The notes: generated by a model not told the origin, from the sequence alone. A stretch of 64,000 nt of DNA from JANOYJ01 sp963792485 (GCA_963792485.1 CAWBWL010000008.1:1-64000); one strand, 5' to 3'; numbered from the stretch's first letter, positions 15,593 through 25,829 are shown. Numbers and translations are program-made.

Positions 15593-18500
15593 TCACTGCA
15601 CAGGCGGCAGTTTCAGATCGAGTCCTTCCAAAACATCGCCGGATTGCTCGCTCTGGAAAACTTGCGGGTTGATCTCCAACTGCGGCGCTGGCGCAACATC
15701 CGGAGACAACGCCGGCTTTTGCGCAGCAGCTGCCGCAGCCGCCGCCTGCGCCGCAGCCTCTTCCTCAAGCCGCGCCTTCTCCTCCGCTGCCTTGCGCTCG
15801 GCCTCCTCTTTCGCCCGCTGTTCCGCCAGCAGCGCCTGCCATTTGACTGCGGCTTCCCGCACGCGCAAATCTTCAATATTCACAAGCCGGGTCAGCTCTG
15901 CCTCGGCCCGCCGCGCGGCCAGATAGGTGTAGTACCGCACCTCCCGCCGCAGCCTTTGCCCTTCCAGCAGTTCCGCCTGTATCGCCTCCACCCGTGCCTG
16001 CTCGATTTCGAGAGCCCGCTGCGTGAAATATTGCGACACGGGCTGCGCGTCATACTCGCTGACAATCGACCCGGCGTCATAGCTGACGCTGAACGGAACC
16101 ACCGGCTCGACACCCGCAATCGCATTTGCGCCCGCATTGTAGATGAACTGCCCATCAATCCGGGCGCTGCTCTTGACCGCGTCCGCAATTGTTTCAGCTG
16201 ACAGCTGGCCCTGCGGCAGATCAACCATAAACGGCGAGAACCGGAACGTGCCGCTCGCCGCCGTCCATGACACATCAATCGCCTTGGCTTGAATGCCTCC
16301 CGCGCTGAACCGCTCCCGCAGCAGCGCCTCGATCTGCGCCGCCTCAAGCGCCTTTTCCGCACGGCTGACAGTGTCAAACATCTCGCTGAAGGCGTTGGCA
16401 TTTACGCCCGCAATCTGCGCATCACCGAGTTTCGCCGTTCCAGAACCTGTCAGCGCTTCAACAAGTCCCTTGGCGGTTCTGGCCGTCGCCGAAATGCTTC
16501 CCGCAAAATCAATCAAGCCGCGCACATGCGGCTGCGGCACGATCGTCTCAAACCGCGCACCCGTGAGGGTCAGGTCGGCGCTGACAAGCCCCGTCCCCTT
16601 GTCATTCTTGGCGTCCACCGTGCCCTTGATCTGTCCGCCCTGATAGCCACCGGCAAGATTGCGCAGACTGATCGCATTGCCGCCAAGCGCCAGCCCGCCC
16701 GTCAGATCGCTGATCTCGCCATAGACACCCAGATCCGCCTTTGCGGCGGTAAGGTTCACACTGCCTTGCAGATTGATGAAGCTTTCAGCCGCAAACTCCG
16801 TCGCCGGCCAATCGCCATCCGATGGCGTGACACTGCCCGAGCCGAGCAGCGCTTGCGCAAGCCAGCCCACGCTCACACGCTCCAGAGCAATGTCGCCGCC
16901 CAGCTTGGCGGGAGTTAAGCCGAAGTCGAGCTTCACATCGCCGGTCAGGCCTGTTCCGGCAAAACTTCCCTTGAGCTTGTTGAAGGTTACCGCCGCTCCG
17001 CCCAATGTTATGTCTGCCTGCGCATCCACATCAGATCCCTGCCCCATATCCGGCAGCCCGATACCGCCCGCCATCAGATAGGGCTCAATGTCCGCAGCCT
17101 TCAGCGCAACATGACCCTTGCCGGACCATACACCTGCCGCCCGCATGAATTTCCCGTCGACATCGCCAGTCAGCCCATCGGCGGCCGCCTTTGCCTTGAC
17201 GGTCAAGCCGCCTTTCAGCGTGCCCTCAATCTCACCTTGGACCGTGGAAGCGCCGGGGCTGCCAACGGGCAGGGTCGGAACACCCGCCAGCGTCAGCAGC
17301 GCAAGCGCGTCCTCATGCTTGCCGTCCAGCGTCGCCTTGATGTGCGTGGAAGCAATGTCCGCAAAGCCGCCCTTCAAGGTCGCCGTGCCAGAATAAACAC
17401 CCTTCCCCAGGCTGGCCGAATAGGAAACCGAAGTCTCCGGCGCCGATGTCTCGCCCGACAGGCTGCCGAACAGGTCGATCTTGGTATCGGCATAAAGACC
17501 GGGATAAAGCAGGGCGCGGTCCGAAAGCGTGGATAGAAAGGCCGCTTGCGGAAACTTCTCGCCCAACAGCGCAAACATCGGCGCTGCATCGGGGGACAGG
17601 ATCGACGCGTCGGCGGTGCCATTCAGTTTGGCGGGAAATCCAGTCAGTTTCGCCGTGCCCGAGACCGAGGCGTCTTCAAGACCGGTGATCAGAAACCGGT
17701 CAACATCGAGCGTATCGTCCTTTATGCGCACCGCCACATCAAGGCTGTCAGCGCTCACATCGGCCGCCGTCACTGGTCCCGCTTTCAGCGCAATGCTCAG
17801 GTCTTGACCAGCAAAATTGCTGCGCTTGTCAGGTCCCACAACAACCGAGCCAAGCGCCTGAAGCTGGGAGAGATCAAGCTCACCAGCGGCAAAACTCGCG
17901 GCTATTGAAGGTGTCGCCCCATCGGACCGGCGCTCAATATGGCCGCGCAGCGTGGTGTTGCCGAGCGCAAGCTCGAGGTTCTCGAATATCTGCACCGATT
18001 TGGTCAGCGTGACATTGGCGTCGAACCCAAGCGCCGGCAGGGAGCGCACCGCTTCGGGCACGCCCCCGCTCAGCCATGCGGACAATCCCGAAGGCTGGCT
18101 TGAGGCTACGAGCATCTTGCCCGCAAAGTTGAAGTTCTCACCCGTCTCGAGCCGCCCGCTGGCCTCCACCTTGGTGCGCCCGGGCAGAGCCGCCGTCAGC
18201 GATTTGATGTTCCAGGCATTGCCGGCGGGTGAAGCGGACAGGGCAACGTCGCGGATTGTCGTGTCGCCTGCGACAACGGCGGGCAGATCGACTTTGAGTT
18301 CGCCCGGAATGGTCGGCACAGGTATCTTTGCGAGAAACGCCCCCACCGCGGCAACGCGATCAGAAAAAGCCGCGCCCTTTGTCCCGCTTTCCGCGTCGTC
18401 AAACGTCACCTGCGCGCCGTCCGCGACAAGGTCGAACCGCGGCTGAGCGCCCCATAGCACCTTGCCTGATCCTTCTGCAAAATAGGGGTCGAGCTTCGGT

Positions 18501-19369
18501 CCCGTTTCAAACCGGTAAGACGGCAGGTTCAGCGCATCATGGCGCGCCTCGAACTTGCCTTTGACATTAAACACGGGATCATCACCGGGCGCACCCGTTG
18601 TGCCGCCCTCCCCATCGCGCAGCGCAACGGCGCCGGGATCCGTCAGAAGCGCGGGCCGCAGGATAAAATCGCCGCTGTAAACCGGTGAATTGCCATCCAG
18701 ATTCACCTTGCCGGAAAGCTCGGCGAGCATGGACCGCTTGGTCGGGTTGACCGAGATGCGCAGCGGCAGCGTCCCGTCCTCCTCTGCGCGCGCGCTGGTG
18801 CCAGCCAGATAAAGCGCCTCGTCATTGAAGATCAGTGACCCGTCAAAGCGCCAGGGTCCTGCGAGGGACTTGGCCGAAACAGTCGCGTCAATCGCTTCAA
18901 CCGTATCAAGCCTGTCCGCCGCCTGATTATTGATTTCAACAGCGCCATCGCTGATCACCACGCGTTCCAGCGATATGTTCTCCACGCCCTTGGGCGAATG
19001 CGGCCGCAGCACCCAGTCCACCGTGCCGTCGGGCGCGACTGAGACAAACATGCGCGGCTTTTCCACGCGCATGTCAAAAATCAGCACCTCACCTTTGAGA
19101 AACGGCGCGAGCTCCGCGTCCATTGAGAATTTATCGATGGTCATTGCCGGATTCTCGGCATCATCGCCGACTTTGACATTCTCAAATGTGACGGACGGGA
19201 ACGGCAACAGCCGCGCCGAAGCACCGCCCTCGACCGTCACCTTGCGCCCCAGCACGTCTGTGGCCGCGCGCTCAAAATCGGCGCGATAGGGAGTCCAATC
19301 GACGAAATACGGAGCAATCAGCGCGCCTGTGAGCAGGAGCACGAACAATCCGCCAATAAATACAAACAA
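15593..19369 (-). CDS. Large AsmA-family inner-membrane/periplasmic protein
   Basis: A 1258-residue AsmA-like protein. One N-terminal transmembrane helix (about residues 2-22) is followed by PYFVDWTPYRADFERAATDV and GRKVTVEGGASARLLPFPSV, the AsmA N-terminal signature. The body is long and beta-rich, as expected of the bridge-like (chorein-type) lipid-transport fold proposed for AsmA-clade proteins. The last ~130 residues are a charged coiled-coil (EERAKEEAERKAAEEKARLE-like) with an alanine run. Probable role is lipid or outer-membrane homeostasis. No good ATG is available; a TTG at 19369 is used and the true start may be slightly upstream. Convergent with the sspB operon, ends separated by 3 bp. 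Confidence 0.82.
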   Translation of the reverse strand: MFVFIGGLFVLLLTGALIAPYFVDWTPYRADFERAATDVLGRKVTVEGGASARLLPFPSVTFENVKVGDDAENPAMTIDKFSMDAELAPFLKGEVLIFDMRVEKPRMFVSVAPDGTVDWVLRPHSPKGVENISLERVVISDGAVEINNQAADRLDTVEAIDATVSAKSLAGPWRFDGSLIFNDEALYLAGTSARAEEDGTLPLRISVNPTKRSMLAELSGKVNLDGNSPVYSGDFILRPALLTDPGAVALRDGEGGTTGAPGDDPVFNVKGKFEARHDALNLPSYRFETGPKLDPYFAEGSGKVLWGAQPRFDLVADGAQVTFDDAESGTKGAAFSDRVAAVGAFLAKIPVPTIPGELKVDLPAVVAGDTTIRDVALSASPAGNAWNIKSLTAALPGRTKVEASGRLETGENFNFAGKMLVASSQPSGLSAWLSGGVPEAVRSLPALGFDANVTLTKSVQIFENLELALGNTTLRGHIERRSDGATPSIAASFAAGELDLSQLQALGSVVVGPDKRSNFAGQDLSIALKAGPVTAADVSADSLDVAVRIKDDTLDVDRFLITGLEDASVSGTAKLTGFPAKLNGTADASILSPDAAPMFALLGEKFPQAAFLSTLSDRALLYPGLYADTKIDLFGSLSGETSAPETSVSYSASLGKGVYSGTATLKGGFADIASTHIKATLDGKHEDALALLTLAGVPTLPVGSPGASTVQGEIEGTLKGGLTVKAKAAADGLTGDVDGKFMRAAGVWSGKGHVALKAADIEPYLMAGGIGLPDMGQGSDVDAQADITLGGAAVTFNKLKGSFAGTGLTGDVKLDFGLTPAKLGGDIALERVSVGWLAQALLGSGSVTPSDGDWPATEFAAESFINLQGSVNLTAAKADLGVYGEISDLTGGLALGGNAISLRNLAGGYQGGQIKGTVDAKNDKGTGLVSADLTLTGARFETIVPQPHVRGLIDFAGSISATARTAKGLVEALTGSGTAKLGDAQIAGVNANAFSEMFDTVSRAEKALEAAQIEALLRERFSAGGIQAKAIDVSWTAASGTFRFSPFMVDLPQGQLSAETIADAVKSSARIDGQFIYNAGANAIAGVEPVVPFSVSYDAGSIVSEYDAQPVSQYFTQRALEIEQARVEAIQAELLEGQRLRREVRYYTYLAARRAEAELTRLVNIEDLRVREAAVKWQALLAEQRAKEEAERKAAEEKARLEEEAAAQAAAAAAAAQKPALSPDVAPAPQLEINPQVFQSEQSGDVLEGLDLKLPPVQ

Positions 19370-19409
19370 CCGCGCCAGCGAACCGGTCCTTCCGGATTCC
19401 CGTTTTTCT

Positions 19410-19560
19410 TTTTAAGAGTCTGTTTTGAAATTCGAAATGCCGAGTCGAAAATGGCGGTTTTCGAGCATCGGAGCGGAGCGTACTCTTAGTACGTGAGCAC
19501 CGTAGCGCAGAAAAGTGCCATTTGCAGACCGGCAGGGCGAGTTTCAAAACAAACTCTAAG
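19410..19560. repeat. Dispersed palindromic intergenic repeat, copy 2
   Basis: Second copy of the element at 1480-1620. Ends are agagtctgttttgaaa and gtttcaaaacaaactct, an inverted pair of about 15 bp. The core shows gttttcgagcatcggagcgg, a near-palindrome around gtactcttagtacgtgagc and accgtagcgcagaaa. The two copies share the frame but differ in many positions, including paired changes in the central loop (actcaagtt versus actcttagt), which suggests selection for a fold. It lies between the AsmA gene start and the 3' end of the FAD oxidase gene. Confidence 0.75.
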
Positions 19561-19592
19561 TCTAGCCGCAGATTGTGGCGGGTCAAATGAAG

Positions 19593-20999
19593 TTAGGTGA
19601 ATATCTTGCCCGGATTGAAGATATTGTGGGGATCAAGCGCAGTCTTGACCAGCCGCATGGTGCCGACGGCCGAACCCAACTCGCCGATTAGGAACTCGAT
19701 CTTGCCCTGACCAATGCCGTGCTCTCCCGTGCAGGTGCCATCCATCGCCAGCGCACGGTCGTTAAGCCGCGCGACAAAGGCCTCGCAAGCAGCAATTTCC
19801 GCCATATTCCCCGCTTCGAGCAGCAACAGCACATGAAAGTTCCCGTCGCCCGCATGGCCGACAATCGGCGCGATCAGCCCATGCGCCTCAATATCACGCT
19901 CCGTCTCCACAACACATTCGGCAAGCCGCGAGATCGGCACGCACACATCCGTCGAAATCCCCTTGGCGCCGGGGCGCAGCGTCAGCGAAGCCCAATAGGC
20001 GTCATGCCGCGCCTGCCAGAGCTTGGCCCGCTCGTCTGCATCCGCCGACCAGCGGAACGGCCCGCCGCCATATTCGGCGGCAATCTCGCCAAACCCGTCC
20101 GACTGCTCTTTGACAGACTGGTCCGATCCATGAAACTCGACGAACAGGCAGGGTGTCTCAGGCAGATCAATCTTTGAATAGTTTGCAAACGCCCGCATTT
20201 GCAGCGCATTGACAAGCTCGATCCGCGCCACGGGAATGCCGGACTGGATCGTCGCGATCACCGCATTGCACGCCGCTTCGACGGTCGGAAACGGGCACAC
20301 CCCGCCCGATATCGCCTGAGGTATGCCGGAAAGCCTCAGCGTCAGTTCCGTAATGATGCCAAGCGTGCCCTCCGCGCCAATCAAGAGCCGGGTCAGATCA
20401 TATCCCGCCGACGTCTTCTTCACCCGCATCGCTGTGGAGATCAGTTCGCCATTCGCCATGACGGCTTTGAGCGCCAGCACATTCTCGCGCATCGTCCCGT
20501 AGCGCACCGCGTTCGTGCCGGATGCCCGCGTTGATGCCATCCCGCCCAAAGTCGCGTCGGCGCCGGGGTCAATCGGGAAAAACAGCCCGGTATCGCGCAA
20601 TTGCTCATTCAGCGCCTTGCGGGTGATGCCGGGCTCAATGACACAGTCGAAATCTTCCGGATGCACAGCGACAAGCCGGTTCATCCGTGTCAGGTCCACC
20701 GATATGCCGCCGCCCGGCGCATTGAGATGGCCTTCAAGCGAAGTGCCTGCTCCAAAGGCAATGATTGGCACTTGATGCTCGCTGCAAACCCGCACAATCT
20801 CCTGAACCTCTTCCGCCGCTTCAACGAACGCCACACCATCCGGCGGCTGGTTCGGAATGTAGGTGGTCGTATGCGCATGCTGGCGGCGAATGTCCGCACC
20901 CGTCTGAAACCGCTCGCCAAAGCGTTGTTTGAGAATGGCGAGGGCGCTCGCAATCCCAGCCTCATTCCGCACCAATTGAGGGATATGTTCCAGTGCCAT
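19593..20999 (-). CDS. FAD-linked oxidase, D-lactate/glycolate dehydrogenase type
   Basis: A 468-residue flavoprotein of the VAO/PCMH family (DLD, GlcD, D-2-hydroxyglutarate dehydrogenase group). The FAD-binding domain shows PIIAFGAGTSLEGHLNAPGG and DPGADATLGGMASTRASGTN. The C-terminal cap has the metal-site motif VGHAGDGNFH and the closing GTCTGEHGIGQGK. The likely substrate is a D-2-hydroxy acid such as D-lactate, with electrons passing to cytochrome c or quinone; the exact acid is not decidable. Start ATG at 20999 has GGAAG upstream; a GTG at 21014 is the alternative. Stands alone. Confidence 0.9.
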   Translation of the reverse strand: MALEHIPQLVRNEAGIASALAILKQRFGERFQTGADIRRQHAHTTTYIPNQPPDGVAFVEAAEEVQEIVRVCSEHQVPIIAFGAGTSLEGHLNAPGGGISVDLTRMNRLVAVHPEDFDCVIEPGITRKALNEQLRDTGLFFPIDPGADATLGGMASTRASGTNAVRYGTMRENVLALKAVMANGELISTAMRVKKTSAGYDLTRLLIGAEGTLGIITELTLRLSGIPQAISGGVCPFPTVEAACNAVIATIQSGIPVARIELVNALQMRAFANYSKIDLPETPCLFVEFHGSDQSVKEQSDGFGEIAAEYGGGPFRWSADADERAKLWQARHDAYWASLTLRPGAKGISTDVCVPISRLAECVVETERDIEAHGLIAPIVGHAGDGNFHVLLLLEAGNMAEIAACEAFVARLNDRALAMDGTCTGEHGIGQGKIEFLIGELGSAVGTMRLVKTALDPHNIFNPGKIFT

Positions 21000-21130
21000 T
21001 TCAACAGCTTCCACGCATCATCTGAATCAAATTCTCAGTTCCAGCTTGGCGCGGGCGATCAGGTTTGTCCATGACAACATTGTCTTGGCCGGGACGATCA
21101 GTTAGTGCGGGCGCGCGATAGGGTTAGGGC

Positions 21131-22168
21131 ATGCCAGGCTTCATTCAGGACACGGTTTTCAAGCGCGACGTCTTCTCCGAGACCGTGACCGGCCATTTCG
21201 CCGACCAGCCGGAAAGGCGCATTGTGCGCCGCATCGTCTCCGCCGCGCCGTGGTGGTCGAAACCCGCGGCCTGGCTGTTGGCGCGGCGCGAGATCAGGGC
21301 TCTGAAAGCCGTGAAGGGCATTAATGGCGCGCCCGATCTGTTGATGACTGACAAGGACGGCCTTTACCGCACATGGACCGACGGCGCACCGCTGCATCTG
21401 TCCCGCCCTGCGCATTCTGAATTCTACCAGGATGCCCGCCGCATCCTGCGCGACATGCGCCGCCGCCGCGTCACCCACAACGACCTTGCCAAGCCGCAGA
21501 ACTGGCTGATGACGCCGGAGGGCCGCGCCGCCGTCATCGACTTCCAGCTCGCCTCCGTGCACCGGCGCAGGAACTGGCGCTTCCGGCTGATGGCCTACGA
21601 AGACCTGCGCCATCTTCTGAAACAAAAGCGCTCCTTCGCGCCAGCGCTGCTGACCCCGAAAGAGAAGAAGATCCTCGCCACAAAAAGCCTGCCCGCGCGC
21701 ATCTGGCTGAAAACCGTCAAACCGGTATACAATTTCGTCACCCGCAGCCTCTTCCACTGGTCGGACGGCGAAGGCACCGGCGACCGGCTGGATCATGAGG
21801 GTCCGGCGATCCGGGCCGCGCTCAACAGCGTGCCCGGCGTTACAGCGCTCTCCCTGATCACCTATGCGCAGCCAGCCAAGGGCGCGGGCCTCTACGCATT
21901 TGTCGAATGTTCGACAAACGAAGCAAGTTTGCGCAAGGCGCTCGGGGAACTGCACGTTGAACTTCTCCAGCCCGTCGCCGCCCTGCCCCGGCGCGCTGAC
22001 GGAACAATCCGCGAAGACCTGCTGCGCCTCGTCGCATTGAACCAGATGACCGAGATAGACGAAGCAATGCGCCGCGAACCAGCGCTTGCGCAAGCTATGA
22101 AGCCAATCATCGCCGGCCGGAAAAATTTCACCGACCGGCGGGATGTTAAGGCGGAGCGGCGCCCCTAA
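21131..22168 (+). CDS. Kinase-fold protein with extra C-terminal domain
   Basis: A 345-residue protein with an atypical protein-kinase-like fold. The catalytic loop reads THNDLAKPQN (residues 115-124, HxD plus N) and the metal-binding DFG equivalent is DFQ at 137-139. The N-lobe lacks a clear glycine-rich loop and VAIK lysine; ERRIVRRIV may replace it, so ATP use is plausible but not certain. After residue ~215 a separate alpha/beta segment begins (GPAIRAALNSVPGVTALSLI), reminiscent of the small C-terminal domain of acyl-CoA/AMP synthetases. Relatives are annotated as serine/threonine protein kinases. It converges with the hydrolase gene, overlapping its end by 4 bp. Substrate unknown. Confidence 0.65.
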   Translation: MPGFIQDTVFKRDVFSETVTGHFADQPERRIVRRIVSAAPWWSKPAAWLLARREIRALKAVKGINGAPDLLMTDKDGLYRTWTDGAPLHLSRPAHSEFYQDARRILRDMRRRRVTHNDLAKPQNWLMTPEGRAAVIDFQLASVHRRRNWRFRLMAYEDLRHLLKQKRSFAPALLTPKEKKILATKSLPARIWLKTVKPVYNFVTRSLFHWSDGEGTGDRLDHEGPAIRAALNSVPGVTALSLITYAQPAKGAGLYAFVECSTNEASLRKALGELHVELLQPVAALPRRADGTIREDLLRLVALNQMTEIDEAMRREPALAQAMKPIIAGRKNFTDRRDVKAERRP

Positions 22169-23040
22169 GCCAAATTCGCCTTGAAAAACGCCACCGTCCG
22201 CCCCCACGCCAGATCCGCCGCCGCCTTGTTATAGCGCGCTTCGGATGTGTCATTGTTGAACGCGTGCTTCGCGCCGTCATAGATGTGGATTTCATATGTC
22301 TTGCCCGCCGCCTTCAGCGCCGCCTCATATTCGGCAATGCCCGCATTGATGCGCTCGTCGAGCCCGCCATAATGCAGCATCAGCGGCGCGGCGATCTTCG
22401 GCACATCCGCAGCCGCCGCCTGACGGCCGTAATAGGCGACGCCCGCATTCAGGTCCGGCGAAGCCACCGCCAGCGCGTTGACCATGCCGCCGCCCCAACA
22501 GAAGCCGGTCGCTCCGACTTTTCCATTCGCCGCCTCATGGCTCTTGAGAAAAGCGACTGTCGCAACAGCGTTTGCCACAGTCTGCGCCGGGTCAAGCTCG
22601 CCAATCAGCTTGCGCGCCGCCTCTTCATCCGCCGGAGTGCCGCCCTTGGGCGACAGGAAATCAACTGCCAGCGCTACAAAGCCTTCCAGCGCCATGCGCC
22701 GCGCCACATCCTTGATGTGGTCGTTCAGCCCCCGGTTCTCGTGAATGACAATCACAGCGCCAAGCTTGCCTGCCGCATCCGCGGGCGTCACAAGATATCC
22801 CTTCATGTCGCCGCCCGAACCGGGCCAGGTGACGTCAGACGCTTTTATTTTCGGATCATCCGGCGCAATGATCGCCGCCTGGGCGCTGTTTGCCGCCAGC
22901 ATCGGCGCAATCACCGCCGCCGCCGCGCCGGAACCCGCAAGCCTGGCAAGCTTTTCCATAAACCCGCGCCTGTCGAGCGTCAGATGCGTGTACTCGTCAT
23001 AGGCGTTGATCATGTCTTGGGTGATTGTGTGCTCGGTCAT
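22165..23040 (-). CDS. Dienelactone hydrolase family protein with Tat-type leader
   Basis: A 291-residue alpha/beta hydrolase. The N-terminal region contains LDRRGFMEKLARLAG and a hydrophobic stretch ending AQA, a twin-arginine export signal, placed after ~20 extra residues. The nucleophile is the cysteine in GFCWGGG, the acid is in GGLDERI and the histidine in AKHAFNN, the Cys-Asp-His triad of dienelactone hydrolases. Such YghX-like proteins are exported, with unknown natural ester or lactone. The start at 23040 follows ACGGAGCGCGCC. It faces the uvrD gene across 175 bp. Confidence 0.87.
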   Translation of the reverse strand: MTEHTITQDMINAYDEYTHLTLDRRGFMEKLARLAGSGAAAAVIAPMLAANSAQAAIIAPDDPKIKASDVTWPGSGGDMKGYLVTPADAAGKLGAVIVIHENRGLNDHIKDVARRMALEGFVALAVDFLSPKGGTPADEEAARKLIGELDPAQTVANAVATVAFLKSHEAANGKVGATGFCWGGGMVNALAVASPDLNAGVAYYGRQAAAADVPKIAAPLMLHYGGLDERINAGIAEYEAALKAAGKTYEIHIYDGAKHAFNNDTSEARYNKAAADLAWGRTVAFFKANLA

Positions 23041-23214
23041 GGCGCGCTCCGTTGAGGACAAGTTCCCCAGCGTCACTTTAGCGGCTGCGCAAGGCTGCGT
23101 CTATCTGTCCAAAAATGAAATTTTGTTCATGATTCCGCCAGCCGCAGCACTGCGACATCATCTTCTGTTCTCATTCTGTTTTGCCTTTGCGCCCGAATCA
23201 CTACATTGGGCGTC

Positions 23215-25829
23215 ATGTCCGACCCGTTTGACGATCTGCCCTTCTTCGATGCGCCGCCGCCGCGCGAGCCGTCCGGCATTGCCGCGCGCGCCATGGCCGC
23301 CCGTCATGGGGCCAAGGCGAACGCGCCCTATCTCGAAGGCCTGAACCCCGAACAGCGCCTCGCCGTCGAAACCATGGACGGTCCGGTCCTCGTCCTCGCC
23401 GGCGCCGGCACCGGCAAGACCCGCGTGCTCACCACCCGCATCGCGCACATATCTGGCCACCGGCAAAGCCTTCCCGAGCCAGATCCTCGCCGTCACCTTC
23501 ACCAACAAGGCCGCCCGCGAGATGAAGGAGCGCATTTCGGCATCTGGTCGGCGAGGCCGTCGAGGGCATGCCCTGGCTCGGCACCTTCCATTCCATCGGC
23601 GTCAAGCTTCTGCGCCGCCATGCCGAGCTCGTCGGCCTCAAATCCAATTTCACCATCCTCGACACCGACGATGTCATCCGCCTGATCAAGCAGCTGATCC
23701 AGGCCGAAGGCCTCGACGACAAACGCTGGCCCGCCCGCCAGTTCGCGCTGATGATCGACGGCTGGAAGAACAAGGCCTCGGCCCGACCGAAATCTCCGAA
23801 GGCGACGCCCGCTGCTTCGCCAACGGCAAAGGCCGCGAGCTCTACCCGCCTATCAGGAGCGCCTCAAAACCCTCAACGCCTGCGATTTCGGCGACCTGCT
23901 GATGCACCCGATCGCCATGTTCCGCGCACATCCGGATGTGCTGCGCCGAATACCACCAACAAGTTCCGCTACATTCTGGTCGATGAGTATCAGGACACCA
24001 ACGTCGCGCAGTACATGTGGCTGCGGCTGCTGTCGCAGCGGCCGCAGCTTCAATCTCGCCCCTCACGGGGGAGACGCTCGCCGAAGCGCCGACCGCGAGG
24101 GGGAGACGGCGAAAGCGCCCGCCGTTCCCCTCTCCCCGGCCCGGGCGAGCGGCGCTCGCCCCGCAAGGGGCGAGGTGAGGGAGACCTACCAGTCAACATC
24201 TGCTGCGTCGGCGACGACGACCAGTCCATCTACGGCTGGCGCGGCGCGGAGGTGGACAACATCCTGCGCTTTGAAAAAGACTTCCCCGGCGCCGCCGTCA
24301 TCAAGCTCGAGCGCAACTACCGCTCGACCGAGCACATCCTCGGCGCCGCCGCCCATCTGATTGCCCACAATGAAGGCCGCCTCGGCAAAACCCTGTTCAC
24401 CGAAAAGGAAGACCCGGACCATGACCGCGTCATGGTCCATGCCGGCTGGGATTCCGAGGAAGAGGCCCGCGCCGTCGGCGAGGAGATCGAGCAGCTGCAG
24501 CGCAAGGGCCATCCGCTCAACGACATGGCCATCCTCGTCCGCGCCTCGTTCCAGATGCGCGAGTTCGAAGACCGGTTCGTCACCCTCGGCCTCAACTACC
24601 GCGTCATCGGCGGACCGCGATTCTACGAGCGCCAGGAAATCCGCGACGCCCTGGCCTATTTCCGCGTCGTCGCGCAAGCCGCCGACGACCTCGCCTTCGA
24701 GCGCATCATCAATGTGCCCAAGCGCGGCCTCGGCGAAGCCGCCGTCCGCCAGATCCACGACGCCTCCCGCGCCAATTCCGTCCCCATGCTGGCGGCCAGC
24801 GCCCTGCTGGTCGAGACCGAGGAGCTGAAGCCCAAAGTCCGCTCCACGCTGCACAACGTCGTCGACCTGTTCGACCGCTGGACAAGCCGCTCGAAACCAA
24901 GCCGCACACCGAGCTTGCCGAGCAGATCCTCGAAGAGTCCGGCTACACCGACATGTGGAAAGCCGACCGCTCCGCCGATGCGCCGGGGCGCTTGGAAAAC
25001 CTGAAAGAGCTCATCCGCTCGATGGAGGATTACGAGTCCCTGCGCTCCTTCCTCGAGCATGTCGCGCTGGTCATGGACGCCGAGCAGAACGAGGACCTCG
25101 ACGCCGTCAACATCATGACGCTGCATGGCGCCAAGGGCCTTGAGTTCAACACCGTCTTCCTGCCCGGCTGGGAAGAGGGCCTGTTCCCGCATCAGCGCGC
25201 GCTCGATGAAGGCGGCCGCTCCGGCCTTGAGGAAGAGCGCCGCCTCGCCTACGTCGGCCTCACCCGCGCCAAACACCGCGCCCACATCTGGTTCGTCTCC
25301 AACCGCCGCATCCACGGCATGTGGCAGTCCACCATCCCCTCCCGCTTCCTCGACGAACTCCCCGCCGCCCACGTCGAAATCGCCGAAGCCGGCAACGGCT
25401 ACGGCGGCTACGGCCACAACGCCTACGGCGCCTCCCGCTTCGACAAACCGCCACCGCCCGCCCCGAAGCCTTCACCGGCAACTACTCCACCCCCGGCTGG
25501 CAGCGCGCCCAAGCAAAACCGCACCGGCGCCACCAGCCAAAACTGGGGCACCCGCTCCGGCCCCACCGTCGAGCGCATCGCCTATGGCGAAGACGGATTC
25601 CGGCTTCGGCGCAGGCCGAGGCTCGGTCAAGGCCCCGCACGATCGACGGCGAGCTGGTCGCCAAATCAGTCGTCCGACCGAGCCGTCGCGGTTTGCGATG
25701 GGCGACCGGGTGTTTCACATCAAGTTCGGCAATGGCAGCATTGCGGGGATTGAGGGGAACAAGCTGACGATTGATTTTGACAGGGCGGGGCAGAAGCGGG
25801 TGCTGGACGGGTTTGTGGCGGGGGTTTAG
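23215..25829 (+). pseudogene. UvrD/PcrA-type SF1 helicase, many frame breaks
   Basis: An ATP-dependent 3'-5' helicase for excision repair and replication restart. Motif I is LAGAGTGKTRVL, motif II DEYQDTN, motif III CCVGDDDQSIYGWRGAEV, motif IV-VI include LERNYRS, NIMTLHGAKGLEF and EERRLAYVGLTRAK, and a C-terminal RVFHIKFGNG tudor-like end. To read it through, the frame must change at about 23450, 23540, 23773, 23847, 23943, 23961, 24890, 25596, 25633 and 25670, each by one base. Between breaks the protein is fully conserved and lacks stops, so indels in the sequence are more likely than decay. Between motifs II and III a GC-rich repeat (24050-24185) is read in frame. The 3' end overlaps the convergent HEPN gene by 4 bp. 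Confidence 0.85.
24050..24185. repeat. GC-rich palindromic repeat inside the helicase gene
   Basis: About 130 bp inside the uvrD gene does not belong to the helicase. It contains cgcccctcacgggggagacg at one end and ccccgcaaggggcgaggtga at the other, with tcccctctccccggcccggg between, the style of intergenic palindromic repeats. It is read in frame as ~45 residues rich in Arg, Ser, Pro and Gly (RGRRSPKRRPRGG), placed between LRLLSQRP and VNICCVGDDDQ. Helicases of this family normally join these two segments directly. Exact target-site edges cannot be seen. Confidence 0.7.

Noticed and set aside
21098..22207. A 369-codon minus-strand frame opposite the kinase-like gene
   Set aside because: Antisense shadow of a gene with recognisable kinase motifs; composition is Gly/Arg/Gln-rich as expected for a shadow.
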